Source: Pigoraptor vietnamica
Taxonomy: Eukaryota; Opisthokonta; Filasterea
Length of the DNA stretch: 20,000 bases
Direction: 5' to 3'
NCBI GenBank assembly: GCA_943704525.1
Contig: CALSCQ010002561.1
Span: forward strand, 1-20,000
Both the position numbers and the translations under genes were made by a program. Positions 8,381 to 20,000 of the stretch are shown piece after piece. Within the stretch, counting starts at the first letter, position 1; every line of letters starts with the position of its first letter. The notes below the pieces were generated by a model, which saw nothing but the letters and a program-made list of their open reading frames with translations, did not search any database and was not told the DNA's origin.

Positions 8381-11300
8381 TCAGTCAGACCGAGGGTCAC
8401 TCGCAACACTCGAAACGTCAGCGTCCTCGCCCTCGACCTCCTCGAGATATGTTCGCACGCGAATGCCCTTCTCGACCATCATGTCGATGAGCTCGTGCAA
8501 TCCCTCGTCGCGGTACAGGGAATAGCGCGCCGCGTCCACGTACAGCGCCTTATCCCACGGGCACCGCTGCAGGGCACGGAAGAAAACTGCCCGAGCCCGT
8601 TCGTAATTGCCGGTGTAATGCTCGTAGCCGTCCCCGCGCACGTGTCCGATTCCCTCGATGACACCCGTCGCCTCAAACGCGAGATAGAGCCGCCACAGCG
8701 CCGCGCACGATCGCACGCTCCTGTCGGGCGAATCGCCGAGGGCGCGCTCAAAGAGTGAGCGCACGCGGTGAGCGGACCCACCCAACGCGCACTCGGCAGC
8801 GACAGCGTTGTGCCACATGACGGGTCCGTCAAACGAACCCGCGCGAGAATCAAAGTAACGACGCAGCCGGCCGGACACGCGCTGCGCAGCCTCCGATTCG
8901 ACCAGCATGGCCAGCAGTTCCGCACTGGATGGGAAGCGCTCGACTGCGAGAGACAGACACTCGCGCAGGGACGCCGGCGAGGCGAGGTTTCCGTGGGCGA
9001 GCGACCGCACGAATCGCGCGCAGGACACGTGCAGGTGCTCCGCATCGGCACGTGCGCGAACAACGTCACGTGGGTCGGCAGTGGTTCCAGTCAAGGCTTT
9101 TGGTGACGGAATCGCCACGACCGTCGATGAAGGCGAGGCGAGCATGTCGAAGTGCGCCGCCAGCGCAGCCTGATCTGCAGCCTCGAGAGCCGCGACGAAG
9201 GTTAGGCGTGCGCGCGCAGCATCCGAAGTGACGAGGTCAAGGAACGCAAGGCACGCAACGACGTCCACAGGAGGAACCCAAATGCCAGGCGCATTGGGCC
9301 GCTCGATCGCGCCGGCCAGCACGCGGCGTACGCGCGCAACGCGGGTCGCTGGAGGCATCTTCACCCCGCCGAGGGACGCCTCCCCCGGACTCGCCACGGC
9401 GGAAAGAACGGGCCCGAACTCAGCGCCAAAGTCGCCGAGCGCAAGACAGCAGAGTGCGACTGCACATCGGGCAAGGGTGGCGTCGTCGAGAGTGAGCGGA
9501 CGCCCATTATCGCCGTGCCGCACGACGAGGAGCGCACGGGAGCCTTCCGTCATGCCTGCGACGTCCAGTTTGGATGCCGCCTCGGCGCGTGCGGCTGCGC
9601 CTCGGAGAATTGCACGGGGGTCCAGGCCATCCATCGACCGCAAGCCCGTCTCGCACTCGCAAAAGCGGCGCACGACATGGGCAACGTTCTCGAACGCGGT
9701 CGCGTCGCCGAGGTTGTGCGATGTGGCCAGCAGTTGCGCGCACATGACGCGGCACGATGGGGTGCGACCCGAAAGTGCCTCCACGCGCAGCATTTCGGAC
9801 CACACGCCCAGGTCGTTCCTGTTCTCTGGCTGCTTGAGGAGCGCCTTCACCGCTCGGTGAGACCCGGACACGTCAAAGGCGCGCTGAACTTCCGCCGCCG
9901 CAATAGCCATGGCGCGCCGCTGCGCAACGGTGTCTGCGCAGAGGGCAGAGGCGTTGACGGAAAACGCGAGCCGCTGAGGGCCTACCGCATTGCGGTTGTC
10001 ACCAACAGCGTCGGAGGTCGATGCCGCGTGGCGCAACCAGTTGTCCGAGGACGACAGCACTAGAGTGGGCGTGCTCTCTTCCGGGCCGTTGCGCACGCCA
10101 AAAGCGACGACGGCGTGCGCGGCATCTGAATCCCGCACATCTGCACCGGCAAACCCCATGACCTCGAGTGCGAGCGCGATGCGTGCCGAGGACGACTGCA
10201 GAGGGAACAGAAACCCCTTTACGTCGTCGAACAGCGCCATGCGGTGTGAGTCCGCGGGCTCCTCAGACCCCGACGAGGGCCGCCACGGCGCCCAATCCGT
10301 CCTCTCGCGCAATAGCTCGGTCGCGATCCAGCGCGCACCCACCGTGTCCGCCGTTTCCACTGCGGCGCTTGCCTGTTGTTCGGAATCCGAGATGGCATCG
10401 CGCCGACCCGCAGCCCACGCAGCCCATCCAACGGCGCCCGTCTCACCCACGCGGGGGCAATCCGAATCCCAAAACGTCTCGAAAGCAGCGAGACGCTCCT
10501 GCCGGCGCGCGGGGTCGCGCAGCGGCGGCGGACAAAACAGCGCAAACTCGCACACGGCCTGCAGAGAGGCAACGGCGCGCTCGCCATAGCCCGCCTGCGC
10601 CACCATTTTGCACGCGCGCGCGAGAAGCCGCACAAGGGCAAGCTCCAATCGCTCCCTCTCGCGCGGGTTCGATGTTGCCGCAGCGCCGCCGGCGACGCCA
10701 AGACGGCCCTCAGCGATCGCCGAGAGCGTCGAGATGGCCTTCTCGTAAGCACCAACGGCAGCACCAAACTCAAAATTCGAGAAATGGGACTGACGGAACA
10801 CCACGTATCCCTCCCACACCTCTGGCCTGTGTGCGTGTCGGAAAACGGCGTCCGCCCACTTCTGCGACAGTTTGTCGTGGTCCCAGACCTCCTCGGCGGC
10901 GTCCAACAGCGCCAGAGTGAGCCGTTCGCTGCCCGGAATGCCCTCGAGGGCCTTCTCGCATATCGCCACGCGCCTGTCCGCCAGTGCTCGCCGCATCCCC
11001 GCGTCCAAGTGCGACACGCCGCCCACAGTGACAGTGTCCACGGCCGCCTTCCGCTTGCGCATCCACGACAGCTCGACGGCCTCTTCCTGGAAACCGAGCA
11101 GCGCGAGCCACGCGGCCTCGTCGGCGGGGCGTTCGCGGACGGCGAGGTTGAGCTCCTTCGTGCGCTCCGAGATGTACTCGTCAATCTTGGCGTCGATAGC
11201 ATCGCCCGCCTCTTCGGTCGCCGGACCTGCCACGGGGGTCTGCGCGTCCTCCGGATCGCGAACGGGAATAAAATCGTCCGTCCCGGCAAGGAGTAGCGCA

Positions 11301-12638
11301 GCGGGCGTGCGGTCCTCGATGGAGAGGGCTGTCTTGGTGTCTCGCGCTTGAACAGACCGCGGAGCCGCCGGCCGCCCCTTGTCAACAGACCCTCGCTCTA
11401 CGCGCGACGGCAAGAGGGAGACGGCGCCGGAGTGGTATCGAGACGAACGCTTTTGCACAGCGTCGTTGCGCCTGCGAAGCACAACAATGAGCCCCCTTTG
11501 CACATGTCTGCACAAACGATGGAAAGGCGCACACACTGCAGGCACACACCTCTTACGGCTGCGACCGTCACCAAACTCGACGTAGGCACCCCCACGCCAC
11601 CCAAGGCACAGCCCGCCGTACTCTCGCCGGAATATCGCGACGTCCATCTTGTACAGACTGCCGTACACAAGGTTGTTGGGGTCGCCCTTTCTGTCGACGA
11701 AGAACAACACCGCCCCCTTGCCCTCTTGCAGCCACACCGTCCCACTCCCGGACGGTCCACGCGGGATCTCCGCCTCCACAGCCGCCACACTCTTCCCGCC
11801 CTTCTCAGGTGACCTCGACCGCGACCGAGAGCGAGAGCGAGACCTCCCACGTCGCCTCTTGCGATCCCGTGAGTCCGACCTGCGCTTCTCTCCACGCCCT
11901 CGTTCGGACGACCGTTGGCGACGCCGGGGTGATCGAGACCGCGACCGCGAGCGCGACCGTCCCCTTCCCGACTTCCTCACATCGTCGCGCTTGCGATCTC
12001 TTCCACTCTCTCGATCGTCGTCCCGCCTTCGGCCGCTCTCCGCTTCGCTCTCCCTCCCACCCGCACTGTCCCTGTCGTTCGCCTTTGTGCGCTTTGGAGA
12101 TCGGGATCTGCTGCGTGACCGCGAACGCTTCCGCCCCTCCCCCCGGTCCTTTCCATCCCTCGCCGCATCTTTCTCTCGCCTCTCCTTCTTCTCCTTCCTC
12201 TCTTTCTTCTCCTTCTTTCTCCGCTTTTCCTTACGAGCTTCGTCCACGTCGCTGCCCGACGCGGCTAAAGACACATCCGCAGACGCATCGGTGGTGACCG
12301 CTGTGAACGATGTCGGAACGAAACTAGAAAGACGCAGCCAGTCTGGTGCGTGAGTCGGCGTCGCCGCGCCACATCCGCCCTGCGAGCGCAGAACGCGCAC
12401 ACGAAAAACAAACGGAAAATAAGTGATACTTTCCGGAATGTGTGCGACTGAAAACAGTGCGACCGAGAACAGTGCCATCAACTACAGAGAAAGAGTAGCA
12501 AAGGCACTGCCAACAACAAGAACCGTGAAGACGTGAGAGGCAATTTAAAGTTCCGACGCACGCACAAACCTTCGCGACAGCGGCGGCGGCAGGGAATAAA
12601 GGGCGCACAAGCGCCAGTTGGGGCGGCGCGTCCCCCAT
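8381..12638 (-). CDS. NRDE2: NRDE2/Nrl1 homologue, nuclear RNA regulation factor
   Basis: NRDE2 proteins bind the MTR4 helicase in the nucleus and affect exosome targeting, splicing and nuclear RNAi. Inferred exons 12638-12566, 12342-11550 and 11471-8381 give 1318 residues (human 1164). Exon 1 encodes MGDAPPQLALVRPLFPAAAA, and exon 2 opens WLRLSSF: the LFP…WL..SF pattern of the family N-terminus. About residues 55-240 is RS/RE/KEKK-rich (SRSRSRSRSPKR repeats). Next comes the VWLQ…FFVDRKGDPNN block with YGSLYKMDVAIFRR, then FIPVRDPEDA, the HAT-like region RERPADEAAWLALLGFQEEA, VWEGYVVFRQSHFSNF and ETFWDSDCPRVGETGAVGW. It ends in an acidic tail. The 78-nt intron 11549-11472 is stop-free and a multiple of three, so the frame reads through; the family alignment favours splicing. 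The alternative start at ATG 12478 (MALFSVALF) removes intron 1, but then the next 35 residues look non-coding. Confidence 0.9.
12442..12471. repeat. Two-copy 15-bp tandem repeat in NRDE2 intron 1
   Basis: GTGCGACTGAAAACA at 12442-12456 is followed directly by GTGCGACCGAGAACA at 12457-12471 (two mismatches), then GTGC begins a third copy. It lies within the proposed first intron of NRDE2; on the minus strand it creates the repeated GCACTGTT…GTC that would be read as ALFSV-ALFSV under the unspliced model. Confidence 0.75.
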
Positions 12639-12902
12639 CTTCGCGTCGGCGCCGTTAAACGAGCCGATGCATTTCTTGAAGAAGAAACTATCGACAAACC
12701 GACGTGTCAGCAGACGACGAAGAGTTGATGACAGGGCCTGCCTCTTTTTGATGCAGAGTACTCTCGAATAGCAACGACTGAAGACAGAGACGCACACGCG
12801 CGAGGGACTGCTGGGGCTCAGTGCACTGCTTTTGCTGACGTCATGCCGACGAATTCTTCATTCGCGGCCCGAATCAACAGGCGATTTTCACGACACGCAA
12901 CT
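12639..12902. other. Spacer between the CLC gene stop and the NRDE2 start
   Basis: Both neighbours are on the minus strand, so these 264 bp hold the CLC 3' UTR and the NRDE2 promoter. The NRDE2 exon 1 frame stays open upstream to about 12797 but has no other in-frame ATG, supporting the start at 12638. No RNA gene or repeat is apparent. Confidence 0.4.
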
Positions 12903-17185
<4,283 letters not shown>

Positions 17186-17802
17186 GCTTGCGTTCTTGCG
17201 GTACGCTGTCCAAGACAGTCGCAACAATTGCCCGGTTTGTCAAAGAGGATGCACGCGGCGTTTCGTCCCGTCAAGGAATTCTCACGCGATGCACGTGAGC
17301 GCACACACCGAATGCGAAGGGCAATGTGCTCTGCATACACAGCACAGCCTCCTCTTCACTGAATGGTCTCAATCGTTTGAAGCGTGCGGTTTCGAAGTTC
17401 GGCGTCGGCTGCCTGCGACGGAGTATTGTACACGGCTGTTGTCCTCCCAGTGTTGGTATTTCTCGCCCGGCATGTTACTTTCCTCGGCTAACAAATTTCA
17501 ATAATACAATTGGAGCCGCGTGTGCCGGATCACTTCCCGGCAGTCTTGGCAAGGTATTCTCTTGTCGACTTGATTGCGCTCGGCGGCGTCGCCATCTCTA
17601 TCTCAGTTTCTGCACGCGCAATTACCGATGTCTGGGCGCTTAGCTTTGATAATCTAATTGGGGGAATAGGGCAACGGGAATAGGGCACGGCATTTCATTC
17701 ACGGACTGATCCTTGCTGAGGCACAACGAAAGCGCCAATGCCATCTCGTATTAGAACGCAACATACACTACACTGACTACTCAAGCTTACGGGACGCGCA
17801 TT

Positions 17803-17832
17803 CACACATACACACACCTACACACACACACG
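17803..17832. repeat. CA/GT microsatellite downstream of the 2OG oxygenase
   Basis: Imperfect CA repeat (CACACATACACACACCTACACACACACACG on the plus strand, described here in blocks), about 90 bp beyond the oxygenase stop codon on its transcribed strand. Confidence 0.8.
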
Positions 17833-17871
17833 CAAGACAATACAATCGCGTCGGGCTCAGGACGTAGTTTA

Positions 17872-17888
17872 CCCCCCCCCCCCCCCCC
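17872..17888. repeat. Homopolymer C17 (G17 on the transcribed strand)
   Basis: Seventeen consecutive C on the plus strand, about 30 bp past the oxygenase TGA. On the minus-strand transcript this is a G17 run in the probable 3' UTR, able in principle to form a G-quadruplex. Such runs are also prone to length errors in sequencing. Confidence 0.9.
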
Positions 17889-17918
17889 AACTCATCACAA
17901 CCTCCCACTCTTCTGTGG

Positions 17919-19607
17919 TCAATCGTCATCATCGTCGTCGCACTCCATGGGCACGGGCGCGTTCCCCTCAATCCCGCGCACATACGTCGCGATTAAGGCG
18001 CCGCGAAAGTAAACGCCGTCGTAGATATTGTTCGATGCCTCGTTGCCAGTGTACTCCGAGCCCTGCGTGAAGTCGAGATCGAGCACCCTCCCCTTCGGGC
18101 CCGCGTCATCCGCAAGGCCATCCTCGAAAAAAGGCACCCTCTTGAACGGACGCGGCGGCTTGACCTTTGTGAGGCCCGCAACGTACATAATGTCGGCTTC
18201 CCTGCACGAGTACACCACGTGCTCGCAGTTCTGCGACCCGTACGAGCGCTCCAGCACACGCTCTTCGTGCCGGTGCTGCACGACTGGCATCAGCACAAGC
18301 CGGGGCCGCTCACCGTCGCCCCCGTCGTCCACCGCCTCCGCCAGCGCACGGTAGATCTCATGGTCAACCCCCTTCAGACACACGCGCTCGCCCGCCGCAT
18401 CAAGCGACGACAGCGTGTAACTGTGGTCGAGAAGAAGGCCGATCGTTCCCCCGCAACAACGAGCGAGGACAGCGCACGCCTCTGCGACCACCGACCGCAG
18501 CATGACCGCCTTCTGCTCGCTGGGACGCCCGGCGCTAATCACGCACGTGTCACGCGACAGGGGCACCTGACACACCGGAGCTGAGTCTTGGCGCGGAAGA
18601 ATGAGGAACGTCATGGTCACGCGGGCGCCGTCCGTCACAGGCGCGACCTCGTGCACGCAGTCTCCGAAAAACGCGCACCACCGAAACCCATCACGGTTCA
18701 TGCGCGATGATTCGAACTCCACGGGCGTATTCCCGTGGACAATGAGCTGGCCGCCTTCGTGAGGCACCGGCAGCGCAAGCACAACTGTCCCAAGCATGCC
18801 GCCGCCCACGGGCGTGTCGACGTGCGGCTTGAAGAACCCGCCCTTGCCGTACACGTTCAGCTTGTAGGGCCTCAGCATGACGCCGCGCGCTCCTCCCATC
18901 AGCGTCGCCTCGATCTCCTTCGCAATCTTAACAAGCCAGTCGGCCATGACACGTTCGTCCACCTTGAACGAGCCCTCGCCTATCTCGAACGCGACGCGAA
19001 CGGTCGAATCCACGACCGTCTGCATCGTCCGCAGATCACCAAACGGCGCCTCGCGAGCCGCGACGCACAGCTCAGCAAGCGTATCGAACGGCTTTCTCGC
19101 CGTGCCTCTGCCATCGCTGAACAAAGGGACCCTCTTCCACTCGTTGCCGTTCGCAACGTCGACGTAATTTGTCTTGCACACGACCCCCTCAGCATAGTAA
19201 CACTCCCCCTTGCGAATGGCGCGTCGCGCGAACCAGAGGGCTTCGGCAGCGCCTCCCTTGCCCCTATTCATAAGCCCACGAAGGGCGTCGGCATCCGGGA
19301 CCATCTTACCGTGTCGCACGCACTCGGGAAGTTTTCCCGCGCTGGTAATCACTTTCGGCTCCGAATTAGCATGCCACCCCACTTCGTGAGGATCCTTGTC
19401 CTCGTCGTCGTCGTCCTCTCCCCCATATTCGAAGCCTTTCGTGGTTTCGTCGACGACGTAGCCGATGGGCGCGGGGGCGTCGTCTCCGCGGTCCCATTTG
19501 TCCATCTTGGTCATACGGACCATCGCGCGCATTGAGAGATAAGCGCCGACCATATCGGAGACGACGGCATCCCCGGCGGGGGCGCCGCTGCTCTGGTTGC
19601 AGTTCAT
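17919..19607 (-). CDS. 2OG-Fe(II) dioxygenase of fungal-type architecture, single exon, 562 aa
   Basis: Probable iron- and 2-oxoglutarate-dependent oxygenase; the substrate is unknown. The single open frame starts at ATG 19607 (MNCNQSSGAP) and ends TGA at 17919. The core reads RPYKLNVYGKGGFFKPHVDT, with H262 and D264 as the HxD pair, then GTVVLALPVPHEGGQLIVHG and FGDCVHEVAPVTDGARVTMT, giving the distal His (H319) and the 2OG-binding Arg (R329): a complete HxD…H…R set. Near the C-terminus, GSEYTGNEASNN followed by YFRGALI resembles the TGNE-plus-aliphatic signature of uncharacterised fungal proteins of this group, as I recall it. The protein ends in a seven-Asp tail coded by GAC/GAT repeats. 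An acidic stretch (GGEDDDDEDKD) lies at about 62-72. The motif KRVPLFSDG (about 158-166) recurs as KRVPFFEDG near the C-terminus. It is the only sizeable gene here without introns, unlike its neighbours. Confidence 0.88.
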   Translation of the reverse strand: MNCNQSSGAPAGDAVVSDMVGAYLSMRAMVRMTKMDKWDRGDDAPAPIGYVVDETTKGFEYGGEDDDDEDKDPHEVGWHANSEPKVITSAGKLPECVRHGKMVPDADALRGLMNRGKGGAAEALWFARRAIRKGECYYAEGVVCKTNYVDVANGNEWKRVPLFSDGRGTARKPFDTLAELCVAAREAPFGDLRTMQTVVDSTVRVAFEIGEGSFKVDERVMADWLVKIAKEIEATLMGGARGVMLRPYKLNVYGKGGFFKPHVDTPVGGGMLGTVVLALPVPHEGGQLIVHGNTPVEFESSRMNRDGFRWCAFFGDCVHEVAPVTDGARVTMTFLILPRQDSAPVCQVPLSRDTCVISAGRPSEQKAVMLRSVVAEACAVLARCCGGTIGLLLDHSYTLSSLDAAGERVCLKGVDHEIYRALAEAVDDGGDGERPRLVLMPVVQHRHEERVLERSYGSQNCEHVVYSCREADIMYVAGLTKVKPPRPFKRVPFFEDGLADDAGPKGRVLDLDFTQGSEYTGNEASNNIYDGVYFRGALIATYVRGIEGNAPVPMECDDDDDD

Positions 19608-19660
19608 TCTTGAGAAACGGCACGATATAGGGCAGTTGCTCTCCTTGCCAGTTGTTTTTT

Positions 19661-19678
19661 GTGTGTGTGTGTGTGTGT
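19661..19678. repeat. GT9 / CA9 run in the oxygenase 5' UTR
   Basis: Nine GT units on the plus strand, preceded by T6, so the minus-strand transcript reads (CA)9 followed by A6, about 54-70 bp upstream of the ATG. It falls where initiation from the nearby TATA box would be expected. Confidence 0.85.
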
Positions 19679-19689
19679 AAGTGGCCGGC

Positions 19690-19696
19690 TTTTATA
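19690..19696 (-). promoter_or_regulatory. TATA box (TATAAAA) for the 2OG oxygenase
   Basis: The minus strand reads GCCTATAAAAGCCGGCC, a consensus TATA box in GC-rich flanks, about 83-90 bp upstream of the oxygenase ATG. Initiation 25-30 bp downstream would fall around 19660-19667, at the CA9 run, leaving a 5' UTR of about 55 nt. It is the only convincing TATA box noticed in the window. Confidence 0.65.
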
Positions 19697-20000
19697 GGCT
19701 ACTCGGAGTCGCGTGGTGTGCTCCACTTCAACAGGGACTTAGCTGATTTTTCTCGAATTTTTCCCGAAGAGACTGACAGCTTTATTATGGGTGGGATCGA
19801 ACTGCCTCACGACAGTGCCAGTTAGCTCACGGCTCAGGCCTTCTTGCTGGCTGCTGCCGCCACGGCACAGCTCACTGCACAGGCACACTCGGCAGTACCA
19901 CACGGGGGCGAACTCGCCCGACAGTCCTTCTGCAGAACCAATTCCCCTCAGTACAGAGCAGTCCGTTACAGATCTTTAGTTTGCCATGAAGAGCTAGTCG
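19697..20000. other. Right-edge non-coding sequence
   Basis: Upstream of the oxygenase TATA box; no gene is supported. It contains a tRNA-like fragment at 19793-19829 (listed separately) and a short hairpin GGGCGA-AC-TCGCCC at 19906-19919. A plus-strand frame 19791-19979 is low-complexity Ser/Arg/Pro without recognisable content. Confidence 0.4.
19793..19829 (-). other. tRNA-like fragment (A-box and B-box like), possible SINE or tRNA relic
   Basis: The minus strand reads TGAGCTAACTGG (resembles a pol III A box, TRGCNNAGYNGG) followed 15 nt later by CAGTTCGATCCC (close to the B box GGTTCGANTCC). The intervening CTGTC-GTGA-GGCAG can pair as an anticodon-like stem but has only a 4-nt loop, the T-stem 5' arm does not pair, and no acceptor stem exists. 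So it is not a functional tRNA; at best it is a degenerate tRNA or a piece of a tRNA-derived SINE. Confidence 0.3.

Larger units (their letters stand above)
17186..17918. other. Spacer between the 2OG oxygenase 3' end and the CLC start
   Basis: About 730 bp; no gene is supported. It should contain the CLC promoter, 5' UTR and perhaps a missed first CLC exon, plus the oxygenase 3' UTR. The CLC exon 1 frame continues upstream without a stop for a few codons but has no ATG. Visible structure: a near-tandem GGGAATAGGGCA pair at 17662-17673 and 17676-17687, a CA tract and a C17 run. A plus-strand frame at 17326-17643 has no recognisable product. Confidence 0.5.

Noticed and set aside
9228-10920. 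Plus-strand open frames antisense to NRDE2
   Set aside because: GC-rich codon bias on the minus strand leaves antisense frames open; products are Arg/Ser/Pro/Ala-rich without domains.
11649-12353. Plus-strand frame rich in DRDRERERD and SLSLP repeats
   Set aside because: It is the antisense of the NRDE2 RS/RE-rich domain; complement of RS codons yields such repeats automatically.
17186-17227. Extending the CLC protein upstream to 17227
   Set aside because: The codon at 17227 is TTG rather than ATG; the first ATG in the frame is at 17185. A spliced upstream exon remains possible.
17326-17643. Plus-strand 105-aa frame between CLC and the oxygenase
   Set aside because: No domain, no splice context, and Cys/Arg/Ser composition typical of random sequence.
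19785-19860. A complete tRNA gene on the minus strand
   Set aside because: No acceptor stem, the T-stem does not pair and the anticodon loop has four bases; only box-like fragments remain.

Overview
This is nuclear DNA from a eukaryote with many short spliceosomal introns. Nearly every multi-exon gene can be rebuilt with GT-AG junctions (donors mostly GTGAGT, GTGCGT, GTGGGT or GTTGGT; introns about 46-236 bp) that keep the reading frame and restore conserved protein motifs. One intron appears to be GC-AG. Genes are tightly packed, usually 240-700 bp apart. CA/GT microsatellites recur in introns, UTRs and spacers. The RPS9 protein looks closest to animal and fungal versions, and a fungal-type 2OG-Fe(II) oxygenase is present. 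A unicellular relative of animals and fungi, or an amoebozoan, is a reasonable guess, but the sequence does not fix the lineage. I see no bacterial, plasmid, phage, CRISPR or retroelement genes.

Layout from left to right. (1) 44-2817, minus: tRNA-dihydrouridine(47) synthase DUS3/DUS3L, 11 exons visible, 3' end outside the window. (2) 3058-6288, minus: an unrecognised coiled-coil protein of about 728 residues in 17 exons, several of them tiny. (3) 6610-7085, minus: a weak candidate for a small two-exon gene. (4) 7325-8128, plus: ribosomal protein S9 (uS4), three exons, the only confident plus-strand gene. (5) 8381-12638, minus: an NRDE2/Nrl1 homologue with an RS-rich N-terminus and HAT-like repeats. 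(6) 12903-17185, minus: a CLC chloride channel or Cl-/H+ exchanger of the ClC-6/7 type, 17 exons, with a C-terminal CBS pair. (7) 17919-19607, minus: an apparently intronless 2OG-Fe(II) oxygenase with a TATA box about 85 bp upstream of its ATG.

The genes do not form an obvious pathway or operon. Three act on RNA or translation (DUS3, RPS9, NRDE2), one on membrane ion transport, one is an oxygenase of unknown substrate, and one is an orphan coiled coil. RPS9 and NRDE2 converge. RPS9 and the coiled-coil gene (or the small candidate) diverge. The rest are head-to-tail on the minus strand.

Exon boundaries were inferred by eye from splice consensus, phase and recalled family sequences; no transcript or database evidence was used. 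I did not find a clearly new biological system. The least explained items are the coiled-coil gene, the possible small gene upstream of RPS9, stop-free introns whose length is a multiple of three, and a tRNA-like fragment at the right edge.
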